Shown: positions 51,393-60,632 of the stretch, in pieces
Layout of the letters: every line of letters begins with the position of its first letter
Numbering within the stretch: position 1 is the stretch's first letter
The notes under the pieces: model-generated
What the model was told of the DNA's origin: nothing
Databases searched by the model: none
Seen by the model: the letters and a program-made list of their open reading frames with translations, nothing else
Assembly (NCBI RefSeq): GCF_010993745.1
Contig: NZ_WOTN01000002.1
Span: forward strand, 682,001-746,000
DNA length: 64,000 bases
DNA from: Fodinicola acaciae
GTDB lineage: Bacteria > Actinomycetota > Actinomycetes > Mycobacteriales > HKI-0501
Direction of reading: 5' to 3'
Program-made: the position numbers and the translations under genes

Positions 51393-52829
51393 AGCAAACC
51401 GGTGATTCCGAACGTCCTGGCCGCGCGCTACGCGAGCGCCGAGATGGCCATGCTGTGGTCGGCCGAGCACAAGATCGTGCTGGAGCGGCGGCTCTGGCTT
51501 GCGGTGCTGCGCGCGCAGGCCGACCTCGGCGTGCCGGTGCCGGACGGCGCGGTCGAGGCGTACGAGCGGGTCGTCGACCAGGTCGACCTCGCCTCGATCG
51601 CGGCGCGTGAACGGATCACCCGGCATGACGTGAAGGCGCGGATCGAGGAGTTCAACGCGCTCGCCGGCCAGCAGCAGGTGCACAAGGGGATGACCAGCCG
51701 CGACCTCACCGAAAACGTCGAGCAGCTGCAGATCGTCAGCGCGCTCAGGCTGGTACGCGGCCGGATGCTCGCGGCGCTGGCGCGGCTGGCCGAGCTCGCC
51801 ACGACCTACGCCGACACCGCGCTGACCGGCCGCAGCCACAACGTACCGGCGCAGGCGACGACCCTCGGCAAGCGTTTTTCCAACGCCGGCCAGGAACTGC
51901 TGGTCGCGCTGCAACGCGTCGACGAGCTGGTCGCGCGTTATCCGTTGCGTGGCATCAAAGGTCCGGTCGGCACCAGCGCCGACATGCTCCAGCTGCTCGG
52001 TTCGCCGGAGGCGGTCGACCGGCTGGAGGCGGCGGTCGCCAGGCACCTCGGTTTCGACGACGCGCTGATCAGCGTCGGGCAGGTCTATCCGCGTTCGCTG
52101 GATCTGGACGTGGTCAGCGCGCTCGCGCAGGCCGCCGCCGGTCCGTCGTCGCTGGCCACCACGATCCGCCTGATGGCCGGCAACGAGCTGGTCACCGAGG
52201 GGTTCAAGCCGGGCCAGGTCGGCTCGTCGGCGATGCCGCACAAGATGAACAGCCGCTCCTCCGAACGCATCAACGGATTCGCCAACATTCTGCGCGGACA
52301 TGTCACGATGGTGGCGGCGCTGGCCGGAGACCAGTGGAACGAAGGCGATGTTTCCTGCTCGGTCGTACGCCGCGTGGCGCTGCCAGACGCGTTTTTCGCG
52401 CTGGACGGCATGTTCGAGACGTTCCTGACGGTGCTCGCCGAGTTCGGCGCGTTCCCGGCCGTCATCGACCGCGAGGTGCACCGCTATCTTCCGTTCCTGG
52501 CCACCACGAAACTGCTCGTCGCGGCGGTCGGCGCCGGAGTCGGCCGGGAGACCGCGCACGAGGTGATCAAGGAGCACGCGGTGGCGACCGCGCTGGCCAT
52601 GCGCGAGCCTGGAGATCCGGGAGATATCGACGGCTCGGCGTTGCTCGACCGGCTGGCCGCCGACGGCCGGCTGAAGCTCACCGGCGAGCAGATCCGCGCG
52701 GCGATCGGCGAGCCGCTGTCGTTCACCGGGCTCGCCGGCCGGCAGGTCGCGGCTTTTGCCGACACGGTGGCCAAACTCGTCGCCGCCGACCCGGCCGCCG
52801 CGGCGTACCGGCCGGCCGACATCCTCTGA
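51390..52829 (+). CDS. purB: adenylosuccinate lyase
   Basis: A 479-residue fumarase/aspartase-superfamily enzyme that acts twice in purine synthesis, removing fumarate from SAICAR and adenylosuccinate. The signature GSSAMPHKMN, the catalytic-Ser loop, is present, with TSRDLTENVEQ and GRSHNVPAQATTLGKR supplying the other active-site residues. Length is typical of the actinobacterial form. GTG at 51390 looks leaderless. Confidence 0.95.
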   Translation: MSKPVIPNVLAARYASAEMAMLWSAEHKIVLERRLWLAVLRAQADLGVPVPDGAVEAYERVVDQVDLASIAARERITRHDVKARIEEFNALAGQQQVHKGMTSRDLTENVEQLQIVSALRLVRGRMLAALARLAELATTYADTALTGRSHNVPAQATTLGKRFSNAGQELLVALQRVDELVARYPLRGIKGPVGTSADMLQLLGSPEAVDRLEAAVARHLGFDDALISVGQVYPRSLDLDVVSALAQAAAGPSSLATTIRLMAGNELVTEGFKPGQVGSSAMPHKMNSRSSERINGFANILRGHVTMVAALAGDQWNEGDVSCSVVRRVALPDAFFALDGMFETFLTVLAEFGAFPAVIDREVHRYLPFLATTKLLVAAVGAGVGRETAHEVIKEHAVATALAMREPGDPGDIDGSALLDRLAADGRLKLTGEQIRAAIGEPLSFTGLAGRQVAAFADTVAKLVAADPAAAAYRPADIL

Positions 52830-52840
52830 TCTCGCGGTGG

Positions 52841-53770
52841 TCAGGAAAAGGTGAGGCCGAACTCGCGGCGGTTGACGAAGTTGTCGTAACCGTTGGCGGT
52901 GAAGGCCTTGATGATGCCGGTGTTGCTGGAGTCGCAGTCACCGACGATCGTTTTTTCGCCCGCAGCCGCGAGAATCGCCGTGCCGCGAGCGACGATCGCG
53001 GTCGCGTAACCCTTCCGGCGATGCGCCGGTGTGACGCCGACGTGGCCGATGACCGCCATCGTCGCGTTACGCGCCGGCATGCTGACGCCGACCGGATCGC
53101 CGGCCTGGTCGAATCCGATCTCGTACCACTCGGCGGCGTGGTCGAAGCCCATCATGAGATCGAAGATCTTCTCGCCGGCACCGCGTAATCCGCCGGCGTC
53201 GGTCATCGCCGCCAGCTCGCTGTCCGCGCTGCCTTCCATGGTCGCGGCCAGGATGTCCACATAGGACTCGCGGCCGATCTCCGGCAGCGTACGGAAAACC
53301 AGCCGGTCGTCCGGCACCGGCACGGCTTTTTCGGCGGTCCAGCGCCATCGCATGCCGTCGCGCAGCAGGCCAAAGCCGGCGGCCAGGAATGCCGCCTCGC
53401 GCTCGGCCGGATGAGACATGAAACGCGGCGCCGACCGCGGCGTGTCGATCGCGTACGTCAGCTCGCCGGCACCGAGGTCACGCGCTCGGCCACTGACCGC
53501 GGCGACCACCTCGGCGGCCAGCGCCGGATCGTGCCACGGCGCCTCGATCAGCACGATCGAGGCCGGCGTCTCGCCACCGGGAAATGCCGAGAGGGCGGCG
53601 CTGCCGACCGGCGTGCCGTCGCGCTCGGCGAGCATGCACCAGTCGAGCGTCGTGCTGCCTTTGCGCAGCAGATCATCGAAATAGCCGCGAATGGTGACCG
53701 CTTCCGCGCCGTCGCCGGTCGCGCTGACCAACGACGTCTCGTCCGGGCCAATGCTGCGCAAACTGATCAA
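52841..53770 (-). CDS. GNAT acetyltransferase with two GNAT-like halves
   Basis: A 309-residue protein with two tandem GNAT-like domains. The second half has the acetyl-CoA site VIGHVGVTPAHRRKGYATAIV (R/Q-x-x-G-x-G/A form) and ends TGIIKAFTANGYDNFVNRREF. The first half (LAERDGTPVGSAAL) is more diverged. TTG at 53770 with GAGGAG 5 nt upstream is the clear start; the ATG at 53827 has no ribosome site. Its acceptor substrate is unknown. It is convergent with purB. Confidence 0.82.
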   Translation of the reverse strand: MISLRSIGPDETSLVSATGDGAEAVTIRGYFDDLLRKGSTTLDWCMLAERDGTPVGSAALSAFPGGETPASIVLIEAPWHDPALAAEVVAAVSGRARDLGAGELTYAIDTPRSAPRFMSHPAEREAAFLAAGFGLLRDGMRWRWTAEKAVPVPDDRLVFRTLPEIGRESYVDILAATMEGSADSELAAMTDAGGLRGAGEKIFDLMMGFDHAAEWYEIGFDQAGDPVGVSMPARNATMAVIGHVGVTPAHRRKGYATAIVARGTAILAAAGEKTIVGDCDSSNTGIIKAFTANGYDNFVNRREFGLTFS

Positions 53771-53854
53771 ACGTGCTCCTCGATAGACGGTGTCGCCAGC
53801 CAAGCAGCGGCGATGCGCGGCGGTCAATCCAATAACGCCTATGATCTACAGACC

Positions 53855-54946
53855 GTGACCTCGCCAGCGACCCGTACGCCGCCTCGTGCCGCGGTCATTC
53901 TCGGTGGCCTGGCCGCGACGGTCATCGTGCTCGCCGGACTGTACGCCGCGTCCTGGCTGTTCGCGCCGCTGTTCCTGTCTCTGGTCATCGTCATCGCGAT
54001 CAGTCCGGTGGCCAGCTGGCTGCGCCGGCATTCGGTGCCGTCGTGGATCGCCTCCACCGTCCTGATTCTCATGGCGTACGCGATCATCCTGGCCCTGGTC
54101 GCGGTGCTCGCGGTCTCGATCGCGCAGCTGGCCGCACTGCTGCCGTCGTACGTCGGCAGGGCCAACGAGCTGATCAACGAGCTTTCCTCGACCCTGGCGC
54201 GGTTCGGCGTGACACCCGACCAGATCCGTACGGCGGTGAGCGGCATCGACATCGGCAGTGTGCTGAGCTATGTCGGCACACTGCTGGCGACCGCGACCAA
54301 CGTCGGCTCCAACCTGGTTTTCCTGCTGTCACTGCTGTTCTTCGTCAGCCTGGAGACCTCGAGCATGAGTGCCAGGCGAACGGCGCTCACCCTCGACCGG
54401 CCGGTGGTGGCCGACGTGATCACCACTTTTCTGCGCGACACGCGCAGATATCTCATCGTCAACACCATTTTCGGCGCGGCGGTGGCGATCCTGGACACCA
54501 TCGCGCTGGTGTTCCTGGGGATTCCGCTGCCGCTGGTGTGGGGCCTGGTCTCCTTCCTGACCAACTACATCCCCAACATCGGACCGTTCCTGGCGATCGT
54601 GCCGCCGGCGCTGCTCGCGTTGCTGACCGGCGGCTGGCAGCTGATGGTCGTGGTGATCGGCGTCTATCTGGTCATCAACTTCATCCTGCAGACCGTCGTA
54701 CAACCGCGCGTCGTCGGTGACGCGATCGGGCTGTCGCCACTGGTGACATTCCTGTCGGTCGTGCTGTGGGGTTGGGTCCTGGGACCGATCGGCGCGCTGA
54801 TGGCGGTGCCGATGACCCTGCTCTGCAAGGCACTTTTCGTCGACCTGGACCCGAAAGCGTCGTGGGTGCGCGCGATGCTGGCCAGCGAGCAGGCGCTCAG
54901 CGCCCCAGGAACCGATCCGCCACGTACAGACAAAGACAGGGTTTAG
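53855..54946 (+). CDS. AI-2E-family (PerM-like) membrane protein
   Basis: A 363-residue membrane protein of the AI-2E/UPF0118 family with seven to eight helices: two at the N-terminus, a soluble middle part with LPSYVGRANELINELSSTL, and the conserved C-terminal block FLTNYIPNIGPFLAIVPPALLAL followed by VQPRVVGDAIGLSPLVTFLSV. Members export autoinducer-2 or act as ion antiporters; the role here is unknown. GTG at 53855 follows TATGAT by 9 nt. Upstream in-frame sequence runs inside the divergent GNAT gene. Confidence 0.88.
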   Translation: MTSPATRTPPRAAVILGGLAATVIVLAGLYAASWLFAPLFLSLVIVIAISPVASWLRRHSVPSWIASTVLILMAYAIILALVAVLAVSIAQLAALLPSYVGRANELINELSSTLARFGVTPDQIRTAVSGIDIGSVLSYVGTLLATATNVGSNLVFLLSLLFFVSLETSSMSARRTALTLDRPVVADVITTFLRDTRRYLIVNTIFGAAVAILDTIALVFLGIPLPLVWGLVSFLTNYIPNIGPFLAIVPPALLALLTGGWQLMVVVIGVYLVINFILQTVVQPRVVGDAIGLSPLVTFLSVVLWGWVLGPIGALMAVPMTLLCKALFVDLDPKASWVRAMLASEQALSAPGTDPPRTDKDRV

Positions 54947-55083
54947 GGCTCTTGCTCGCCGCTGTGGAGCCGGTCGGCCTCCTGGAAAACCTTGGAGATC
55001 AGTTGGCCCTAGAGTCATTGGCGCGGGCCTCTCCGGCGTTACGGCGTGATCGGGGTCGCTTCCGGTAGGCGGTCGCTGTCCGG

Positions 55084-55098
55084 TAGCGTTATGTAATG
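55084..55098 (+). promoter_or_regulatory. leaderless promoter of add
   Basis: TAGCGT (55084-55089) followed by 6 nt and the ATG of add; no ribosome site. Confidence 0.5.
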
Positions 55099-56220
55099 AC
55101 AACGACGTCTTCCCGGCAGTCACAGCGTCCGACTGCCGACGACATCCGCACGGCGCCGAAAGTGCTGTTGCACGACCATCTCGATGGTGGCTTGCGGCCG
55201 GCCACGGTCGCCGAACTGGCTCGCGAACACGGCTACACCGACCTGCCGACCGAGGACGTCGGCCAGCTGCGGCGATGGTTTCGCGACGCGGCCGACTCCG
55301 GTTCGCTCGAGCGTTACCTGGACACCTTCAGCCACACCGTCGGCGTGATGCAGACGCCGGACGCGCTCGCCAGGGTCGCCAGCGAATGCGTCGAGGACCT
55401 CGCCGAGGACGGCGTCGTCTACGCCGAGGTGCGTTTCGCGCCGGAGCTGCACGTGGAGAAGGGGCTCGCGCTGACCGAGGTCGTCGAGGCCGTACTCGCC
55501 GGCTTCGAGGACGGCACCGCGCGCGCGGCGGCCGCCGGCCGGCAGATCCGGGTCGGCGCGCTGCTCACCGCGATGCGGCATGCCGCGCGGTCGTTGGAGA
55601 TCGCGCAGCTGGCCATCGCCTTCCGCGACAACGGCGTCGTGGGTTTCGACATCGCCGGCGCCGAGGCCGGTTTCCCGCCGACCCGGCACCTGGACGCGTT
55701 CCAGCACATCCAGCGCGAAAACGGCCACTTCACCATCCACGCCGGTGAGGCCTTCGGCCTGCCGAGCATCTGGGAGGCGCTGCAGTGGTGCGGAGCCGAC
55801 CGGCTCGGCCACGGCGTACGCATCGTCGACGACATCACCCCCGGCGCCGCCGGCGGCGCCAACGGCGCCCGGCTCGGCCGGCTGGCCGCGTACGTCCGCG
55901 ACAAGCGCATCCCGCTGGAGATGGCGCCGTCGTCCAACCTGCAGACTGGCGCGGTGTCGTCGATCGGCGAGCACCCGATCGGCCTGCTGCGCGACCTGTA
56001 TTTCCGGGTCACCGTCAACACCGACAACCGGCTGATGAGTGACACGTCGATGACCAAGGAGATGGCGCTGCTGGTGGACGCGTTCCACTACGGGTGGCGT
56101 GATCTGCAGTGGTTCACCGTCAACGCGATGAAGAGCGCGTTCATCCCGTTCGACGAGCGGCTGGCGATCATCAACGACGTGATCAAGCCCGGCTACGCCA
56201 AGCTGATGAACGAATCCTGA
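55096..56220 (+). CDS. add: adenosine deaminase
   Basis: A 374-residue zinc amidohydrolase that deaminates adenosine and deoxyadenosine to inosines. Zinc ligands H26 and H28 (HDHLDGG), catalytic [14 protein letters not shown] and the C-terminal zinc Asp in VNTDNRLMS are all present. Length is normal for actinobacteria. A family A palindrome lies 38 nt after its stop. Confidence 0.95.
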   Translation: MTTTSSRQSQRPTADDIRTAPKVLLHDHLDGGLRPATVAELAREHGYTDLPTEDVGQLRRWFRDAADSGSLERYLDTFSHTVGVMQTPDALARVASECVEDLAEDGVVYAEVRFAPELHVEKGLALTEVVEAVLAGFEDGTARAAAAGRQIRVGALLTAMRHAARSLEIAQLAIAFRDNGVVGFDIAGAEAGFPPTRHLDAFQHIQRENGHFTIHAGEAFGLPSIWEALQWCGADRLGHGVRIVDDITPGAAGGANGARLGRLAAYVRDKRIPLEMAPSSNLQTGAVSSIGEHPIGLLRDLYFRVTVNTDNRLMSDTSMTKEMALLVDAFHYGWRDLQWFTVNAMKSAFIPFDERLAIINDVIKPGYAKLMNES

Positions 56221-56250
56221 GACCAGCCCTGGTTATTTGACCCTTCAACC

Positions 56251-56293
56251 ACCGCGTCGACGCAATCGGAATCCGATTGCGTCGTCTGCGGTG
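56251..56293. repeat. dispersed palindrome family A, copy 3
   Basis: GACGCAATCGGA (56259-56270) and its exact complement (56272-56283) around a single A. Outer arms ACCGC and GCGGT (56251-56255, 56289-56293) extend the stem imperfectly. It lies between the convergent add and pspC-like genes, a terminator position. Confidence 0.8.
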
Positions 56294-56316
56294 GAGTCGC
56301 GGTGACTGGGGTGGCG

Positions 56317-56496
56317 CTATTCGGACGGGATCATGATCCACAGGATGATGTAGACGACGAACTGGGGACCCGGCAGCAGGCATGAGAGTACGAACAGCGT
56401 GCGTACCAGCCCCGCCGGCATCCCGAACCGGTCGCCGAGGCCCGAACACACCCCACCGATCCACCGACGGTCGCGAGGTCTGCGAAGCGTTGACAT
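56317..56496 (-). CDS. short PspC-domain membrane protein
   Basis: A 59-residue protein made of one PspC domain: RRWIGGVCSGLGDRFGMPAGLVRTLFVLSCLLPG and QFVVYIILWIMIPSE. The GGVCSGLGDRFG and VYIILWIMIP segments are diagnostic. PspC domains sense envelope stress and bind PspB or PspA partners; no psp partner gene is nearby. ATG at 56496. It is shorter than most database PspC proteins but complete for the domain. Confidence 0.85.
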   Translation of the reverse strand: MSTLRRPRDRRWIGGVCSGLGDRFGMPAGLVRTLFVLSCLLPGPQFVVYIILWIMIPSE

Positions 56497-56641
56497 GACT
56501 CCACGCTATTCAGGCCGGCCGCTGGCGGCCTCGGCGCCGGGGATGATCCCGACCGGTAGTGGTCTTAGGGGTTTTCACTGACTCCCACTCCGGCTTGGTA
56601 GCTTTTTTACAAAGGAGCACACCAGCAGAGGAGAAAGTCGC

Positions 56642-57406
56642 GTGACCGAACAACCCCTCGGCCTGGACGGCCGCACCTTCGCGGCCGAGGCGGTACGGCA
56701 GATCCAGCGGCTCGCCGACACCCAGTGGGACGCCATCACCGAGGCCGCCGAGATCGTCGCCAAGGTCGTACGCGCCGACGGCGTCATCCACGCGTTCGGC
56801 ACCGGCCACTCGGAGGCCACCGCGATGGAGATCGCCGGCCGCGCGGGTGGGCTCGTCGGCACCAACAAGGTGTCGCTGCGCGACCTGGTGTTCGTCGGTG
56901 GCGTCGACCCCGACGCCGATCCACACCTGGAGCGCGACCCGCAGACCGGCCGCCGGCTCTTCGAGATCACGCCGACCAGTCCGCAGGACGCGGTGGTGGT
57001 CATCTCCAACTCCGGCGGCAACGGCTCGATCGTCGAGTTCGCGATCGCGGTCAAGGAGGCCGGCCTGCCGCTGATCGCGATCACCTCGCTGGCACACTCC
57101 AGCGGCATCACCTCGCGCCATCCGAGCGGCAAGCGGCTGTTCGAGCTCGCCGACGTGCTGATCGACAACGGCGCACCGTACGGCGACGCGATCCTCGACC
57201 TGCCAGGTGGCGGCAAGGCGGCCGGCATCTCGTCGGTCACGTCGGCCACCGCGGCCGAGATGATCAACGCCGAGGCGCTCGCGCGGCTGGTCCAGGACGG
57301 CGGTACGCCGCCGGTCTATCTGTCCGCCAACATTCCGGACGCCGACGAGCACAACCACAAGCTGGAGGACCACTACGCCGGCCGCATCCGGCGTGGACCG
57401 TTCTAA
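56642..57406 (+). CDS. SIS-domain sugar-phosphate isomerase/binding protein
   Basis: A 254-residue SIS-domain protein. HAFGTGHSEATAMEIAGRAGG is the phosphosugar-binding Ser loop and VVVISNSGGNGSIVEFA the second; SVTSATAAEMINAEAL is the helical dimer segment. It resembles the MurQ/YfeU-like group that acts on amino-sugar phosphates. GTG at 56642 has GAGGAGAAAG upstream. A kinase gene of the BadF/NAGK type follows 8 nt later, so the pair is likely to take up an N-acetylated amino sugar. Confidence 0.82.
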   Translation: MTEQPLGLDGRTFAAEAVRQIQRLADTQWDAITEAAEIVAKVVRADGVIHAFGTGHSEATAMEIAGRAGGLVGTNKVSLRDLVFVGGVDPDADPHLERDPQTGRRLFEITPTSPQDAVVVISNSGGNGSIVEFAIAVKEAGLPLIAITSLAHSSGITSRHPSGKRLFELADVLIDNGAPYGDAILDLPGGGKAAGISSVTSATAAEMINAEALARLVQDGGTPPVYLSANIPDADEHNHKLEDHYAGRIRRGPF

Positions 57407-57414
57407 CCTGCCTT

Positions 57415-58341
57415 ATGGAGCCGATCGTCGTCGGTGTGGATGCCGGCGGGACCAACACGCGCGCGATGGCCGCAACGCTCGACGGCGATGTCATAGGCAC
57501 TGCGGTGAGCACTGCCGGCAATCCGGTCGCCGTAGGACTCGACGTGGCGGCGAAGGCCATCCTCGACAGTGTCATACGCGCACTCGGCGAGACGCCCTTG
57601 GCGGCCGTACGCACCGTACTCGTCGGCGGCGCGGGCGGCGGCTCGGAGGAGTTTGACCAGGCGGTCCGCGACCGGCTGGTAGCCAGTGGCGTACGTGCCG
57701 AGTCGTTCGTCGGTCCGGACCTGGAGGCGGCTTTCGGCAGTGGTACGCCGGAGCCCGATGGCTATGCCATGATCGCCGGCACCGGTTCGACCACCGGTCG
57801 CATCGAGGGACACCGGATGGTGCAGTCGGTCGGTGGCTCCGGCTGGCTGCTCGGCGACGAAGGCGCCGGCTTCTGGCTCGGCCGCGAGGCCGTACGCGCC
57901 GCGCTCGAGGTCTGTGACCAGATCGGTCCGGCGACCGGACTCACCGACCGCGTCGTCGAGGCCTTCGGCGGCGCGTACGACCGCGAGGCGATCATCGCAG
58001 AGGTCTATCGCCGGCCGCCGATCTGGCTGGCCAGCCTGGCGCCGCTGGTCACCGAGGCGTCCGACTCGGTCGCACAGTCCATTATGGACAGAGCCGCGGA
58101 CGCTTTGGCTCAGCTGCTGGGGTCCTTGCGTCCGGTGCCGGGAAAGCCGGTCGTGCTGACCGGCGGAGTGGTCGGTCCGGCGTCGCCGATCGGAGGGTTG
58201 CTGGACGCGCGGCTGCGTACGCTCGGCCTCGACCCCGTGGTCGTGCGCAACGGCCTGGCCGGCGCCACCTGGCTGGCCATCCTGCAGCACCGCCCGGACG
58301 CCGGCCCCGGCGTACACGCTCGCCTGGTCGCGCGCGTCTGA
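57415..58341 (+). CDS. BadF/BcrA-type sugar kinase (N-acetylglucosamine kinase-like)
   Basis: A 308-residue ASKHA-fold kinase. The phosphate-1 loop is GVDAGGTNTRA (8-18), GTGSTTGRIEG the phosphate-2 loop, and GGSGWLLGDEGAGFWLGREAV matches eukaryotic-type N-acetylglucosamine kinases. It probably phosphorylates an amino sugar and hands it to the SIS protein. ATG at 57415 follows the SIS stop by 8 nt. Downstream, a perfect hairpin separates it from the convergent acidic protein. Confidence 0.85.
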   Translation: MEPIVVGVDAGGTNTRAMAATLDGDVIGTAVSTAGNPVAVGLDVAAKAILDSVIRALGETPLAAVRTVLVGGAGGGSEEFDQAVRDRLVASGVRAESFVGPDLEAAFGSGTPEPDGYAMIAGTGSTTGRIEGHRMVQSVGGSGWLLGDEGAGFWLGREAVRAALEVCDQIGPATGLTDRVVEAFGGAYDREAIIAEVYRRPPIWLASLAPLVTEASDSVAQSIMDRAADALAQLLGSLRPVPGKPVVLTGGVVGPASPIGGLLDARLRTLGLDPVVVRNGLAGATWLAILQHRPDAGPGVHARLVARV

Positions 58342-58345
58342 CGTC

Positions 58346-58392
58346 CGCATGGCCACCATGCGTGCGTCGAACGCACGCGTGGTGGCCATGCG
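58346..58392. repeat. dispersed palindrome family B, copy 2 (bidirectional terminator position)
   Basis: 21-bp arms (58346-58366 and 58372-58392) with loop TCGAA; one position forms a G-U pair. The left arm is identical over all 21 bases to the copy at 39033. It lies between two convergent genes. Confidence 0.85.
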
Positions 58393-58401
58393 ACCACGGT
58401 G

Positions 58402-59547
58402 CTACTTGCGGGAGCGGCGCTTCCTGGCGGCCGGCTTCTCAGCCTCGGCCGCGTCCTTGGTGTCGTCGTCCTTGGTGTCGTCGTCCTCGGACGCGGTCTC
58501 GCTGGTCTCGTCGGAGTCTGTGGTCTCGTCGGTGTCGGTCGTGTCGGCTTCGGCGGACTCGTCGTCCTCGTCCTCGTCGTCCTCGGGGATCTCGCCGTGC
58601 CACTCGACCACCGCGTCGACCTTGCTGATCAGGCTGCGCCAGGCGATCGCGGCCCGCTCCGGGCTGATCTTGCGCATCTTGCGCCTGGCCAGGAAGCCGT
58701 TGGCGCGCAGCGCCTCGTCGAGGTCGTCGAGCGGCGAGCCCGGCGCGAGCGCGGTGAGTACGTCGTCGAGCTGGCAGGCGAAGGCGATGTCGCGGGTCAC
58801 CTCGCCGGCACCGATCAGCAGGTCCTGGTCCCACGCGTCGTGGCCGCCACGCAGGTTCTGCACCACCAGGTCCAGGCCGTACTCGTCCTCCTCGTCGACG
58901 ACCACCCGCTCGACGGTCAGCGACTCGGCCATCTCCGCGTACGTCTCCAGCTCGCGCAGGTCGTGCTCGGCGTCGCTCTTCACATACTCGACCAGGTCCT
59001 CGGCGCTGCGGAACATCTGCAGCTTCTGGTCGTGCGCGAGGAAGACGGCCTCCTCGGCCTCCTCGTCGTCCTCGTCGGTGACCGTACGGTAGTGCCGCAG
59101 CGTGAAGCCGGTGCCGGACGGGAAGGAGATCTCGACCGGATCGATCTCGGCCTTCTCCCAGAAATCGTCGATCTCGTCGGTCCGCTCGGACTCGTCGTCC
59201 TCGTCAGCGGACTCCGCGCTGTCGTCAGCGTCCTTCTCAGCCGAGTCGTCGGAGTCCTTCTCGGCGCTGTCGTCCTTCTCGGCCGACTCGTCAGCGTCGT
59301 CCTTGTCGGACTCGTCCTTGTCGGAGTCCTCCGCGGCGTCTGAGTCCTTCCCAGCGGAGTCCTTGTCGTCCGCGTCGGCCGCTGGCTCAGCTTCAGCGGG
59401 CTCGGCCTCGGTCTCCGCGTCGGCCTTCTCCTCGGCCTCCGTGTCCGGCTCGGCCGGGGTGGTGTCGTCCACTTCGGGCACCTCTTCGGCGATGGTGTCC
59501 TCAGAGGTGTCCTTGCCGGCCTTCCCCCGCTTCTTCCAGAAAGCCAC
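58402..59547 (-). CDS. highly acidic, low-complexity conserved protein
   Basis: A 381-residue protein. Residues 1-8 are AFWKKRGK-like, then residues 12-130 are Asp/Glu/Ser/Lys/Ala repeats (SAEKD, KDSDD, DESDKDD) with almost no hydrophobic residues. A folded part (about 132-315) follows with FWEKAEIDPVEISFPSG, LVEYVKSDAEHDLRELETYAEM and RKISPERAAIAWRSLISKVD. The C-terminus is again acidic and ends in a basic stretch KPAARKRRSRK. I recognise it only as a conserved actinobacterial protein of unknown role. GTG at 59547 has GGAGGGG 4 nt upstream. Confidence 0.7.
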   Translation of the reverse strand: MAFWKKRGKAGKDTSEDTIAEEVPEVDDTTPAEPDTEAEEKADAETEAEPAEAEPAADADDKDSAGKDSDAAEDSDKDESDKDDADESAEKDDSAEKDSDDSAEKDADDSAESADEDDESERTDEIDDFWEKAEIDPVEISFPSGTGFTLRHYRTVTDEDDEEAEEAVFLAHDQKLQMFRSAEDLVEYVKSDAEHDLRELETYAEMAESLTVERVVVDEEDEYGLDLVVQNLRGGHDAWDQDLLIGAGEVTRDIAFACQLDDVLTALAPGSPLDDLDEALRANGFLARRKMRKISPERAAIAWRSLISKVDAVVEWHGEIPEDDEDEDDESAEADTTDTDETTDSDETSETASEDDDTKDDDTKDAAEAEKPAARKRRSRK

Positions 59548-59670
59548 GGAACCCCTCCGCTGGTAGACGACAGTCGATGCGCCGAGCGTATCGGCCCGAC
59601 CGTACGAGCCGACCGGTGGGCCGCCAACACGCGTGCGCAGCGGGACGCGGGGTGACCCCTCAATTAGACA

Positions 59671-59686
59671 TAGACTCCGCCTTATG
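59671..59686 (+). promoter_or_regulatory. leaderless promoter of deoC
   Basis: TAGACT (59671-59676) followed by 7 nt and the ATG of deoC. The purB promoter in this window has the same -10 hexamer. Confidence 0.5.
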
Positions 59687-60631
59687 ACTACGGTGACGAG
59701 CCCACTCGCCGAGGTCGCCGCCTCGGCGGCGTCGCTGCGGCGGTTTCTGCGCGGCCTGCCTGGCGTCGACCAGGTCGGCGCCGAGCAGCGCGCGGCGATG
59801 CTGGCCAGCCGGTCGATCAAGACCGACAGCAAGCGGCAGGCCATCGATCTGGCGATCCGGATGATCGACCTGACCACGCTGGAGGGCCAGGACACGCCAG
59901 GCAAGGTGCGCTCGCTGTGCGCGAAGGCCAGGCATCCCGACCCGAGTGACCCGACCTGTCCACAGGTCGCCGCGATCTGCGTCTATCCCGACCTGGTGCC
60001 GGTCGCGGTCGCCGAGCTGCGCGGCTCTGGCATCCACACCGCGAGCGTCGCGTCCGGCTTCCCCTCCGGCCGCACGTCGCTGGAAGTGAAGCTCGAGGAC
60101 ACCAGGAACGCGGTCGCGGCTGGCGCCGACGAGGTCGACATGGTGATCGACCGCGGTGCGTTCCTGGCCGGCGACTATCTCAAGGTGTACGAGCAGATCG
60201 CGGCGATCAAGCAGGCCGCCGGCACTGCTCATCTCAAGGTGATCCTGGAGACCGGCGAGCTGGCCACCTACGACAACGTACGCCGCGCGTCCTGGCTGGC
60301 GATGTTGGCCGGCGGCGACTTCATCAAGACCTCGACCGGCAAGGTGGCGCCGGCCGCGACACTGCCGGTCACCATGATCATGCTGGAGGCCGTACGCGAT
60401 TTCCGCGCCGCCACGGGAAAACAGATCGGCGTGAAGCCGGCCGGCGGCATCCGTACGGCCAAGGACGCGATCCGCTATCTGGTCACCGTCAACGAGTCCG
60501 CCGGTCCGGACTGGCTCGAGCCCGACTGGTTCCGGTTCGGCGCTTCCAGCCTGCTCAACGATCTTTTGTTGCAGCGCCAGCGAATGGCGACCGGTCACTA
60601 CTCCGGTCCCGACTATGTGACGGTGGACTGA
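59684..60631 (+). CDS. deoC: deoxyribose-phosphate aldolase
   Basis: A 315-residue class I aldolase that splits deoxyribose-5-phosphate to glyceraldehyde-3-phosphate and acetaldehyde, last step of deoxynucleoside breakdown. The Schiff-base Lys lies in GGDFIKTSTGK and the second Lys in GVKPAGGIR; EVDMVIDRGAFLAGDY is typical. It is longer than E. coli DeoC, with a 60-residue N-terminal extension as in other actinobacteria. Aldehyde dehydrogenase genes follow at once, which could oxidise the acetaldehyde. Confidence 0.95.
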   Translation: MTTVTSPLAEVAASAASLRRFLRGLPGVDQVGAEQRAAMLASRSIKTDSKRQAIDLAIRMIDLTTLEGQDTPGKVRSLCAKARHPDPSDPTCPQVAAICVYPDLVPVAVAELRGSGIHTASVASGFPSGRTSLEVKLEDTRNAVAAGADEVDMVIDRGAFLAGDYLKVYEQIAAIKQAAGTAHLKVILETGELATYDNVRRASWLAMLAGGDFIKTSTGKVAPAATLPVTMIMLEAVRDFRAATGKQIGVKPAGGIRTAKDAIRYLVTVNESAGPDWLEPDWFRFGASSLLNDLLLQRQRMATGHYSGPDYVTVD

Positions 60632-60632
60632 C

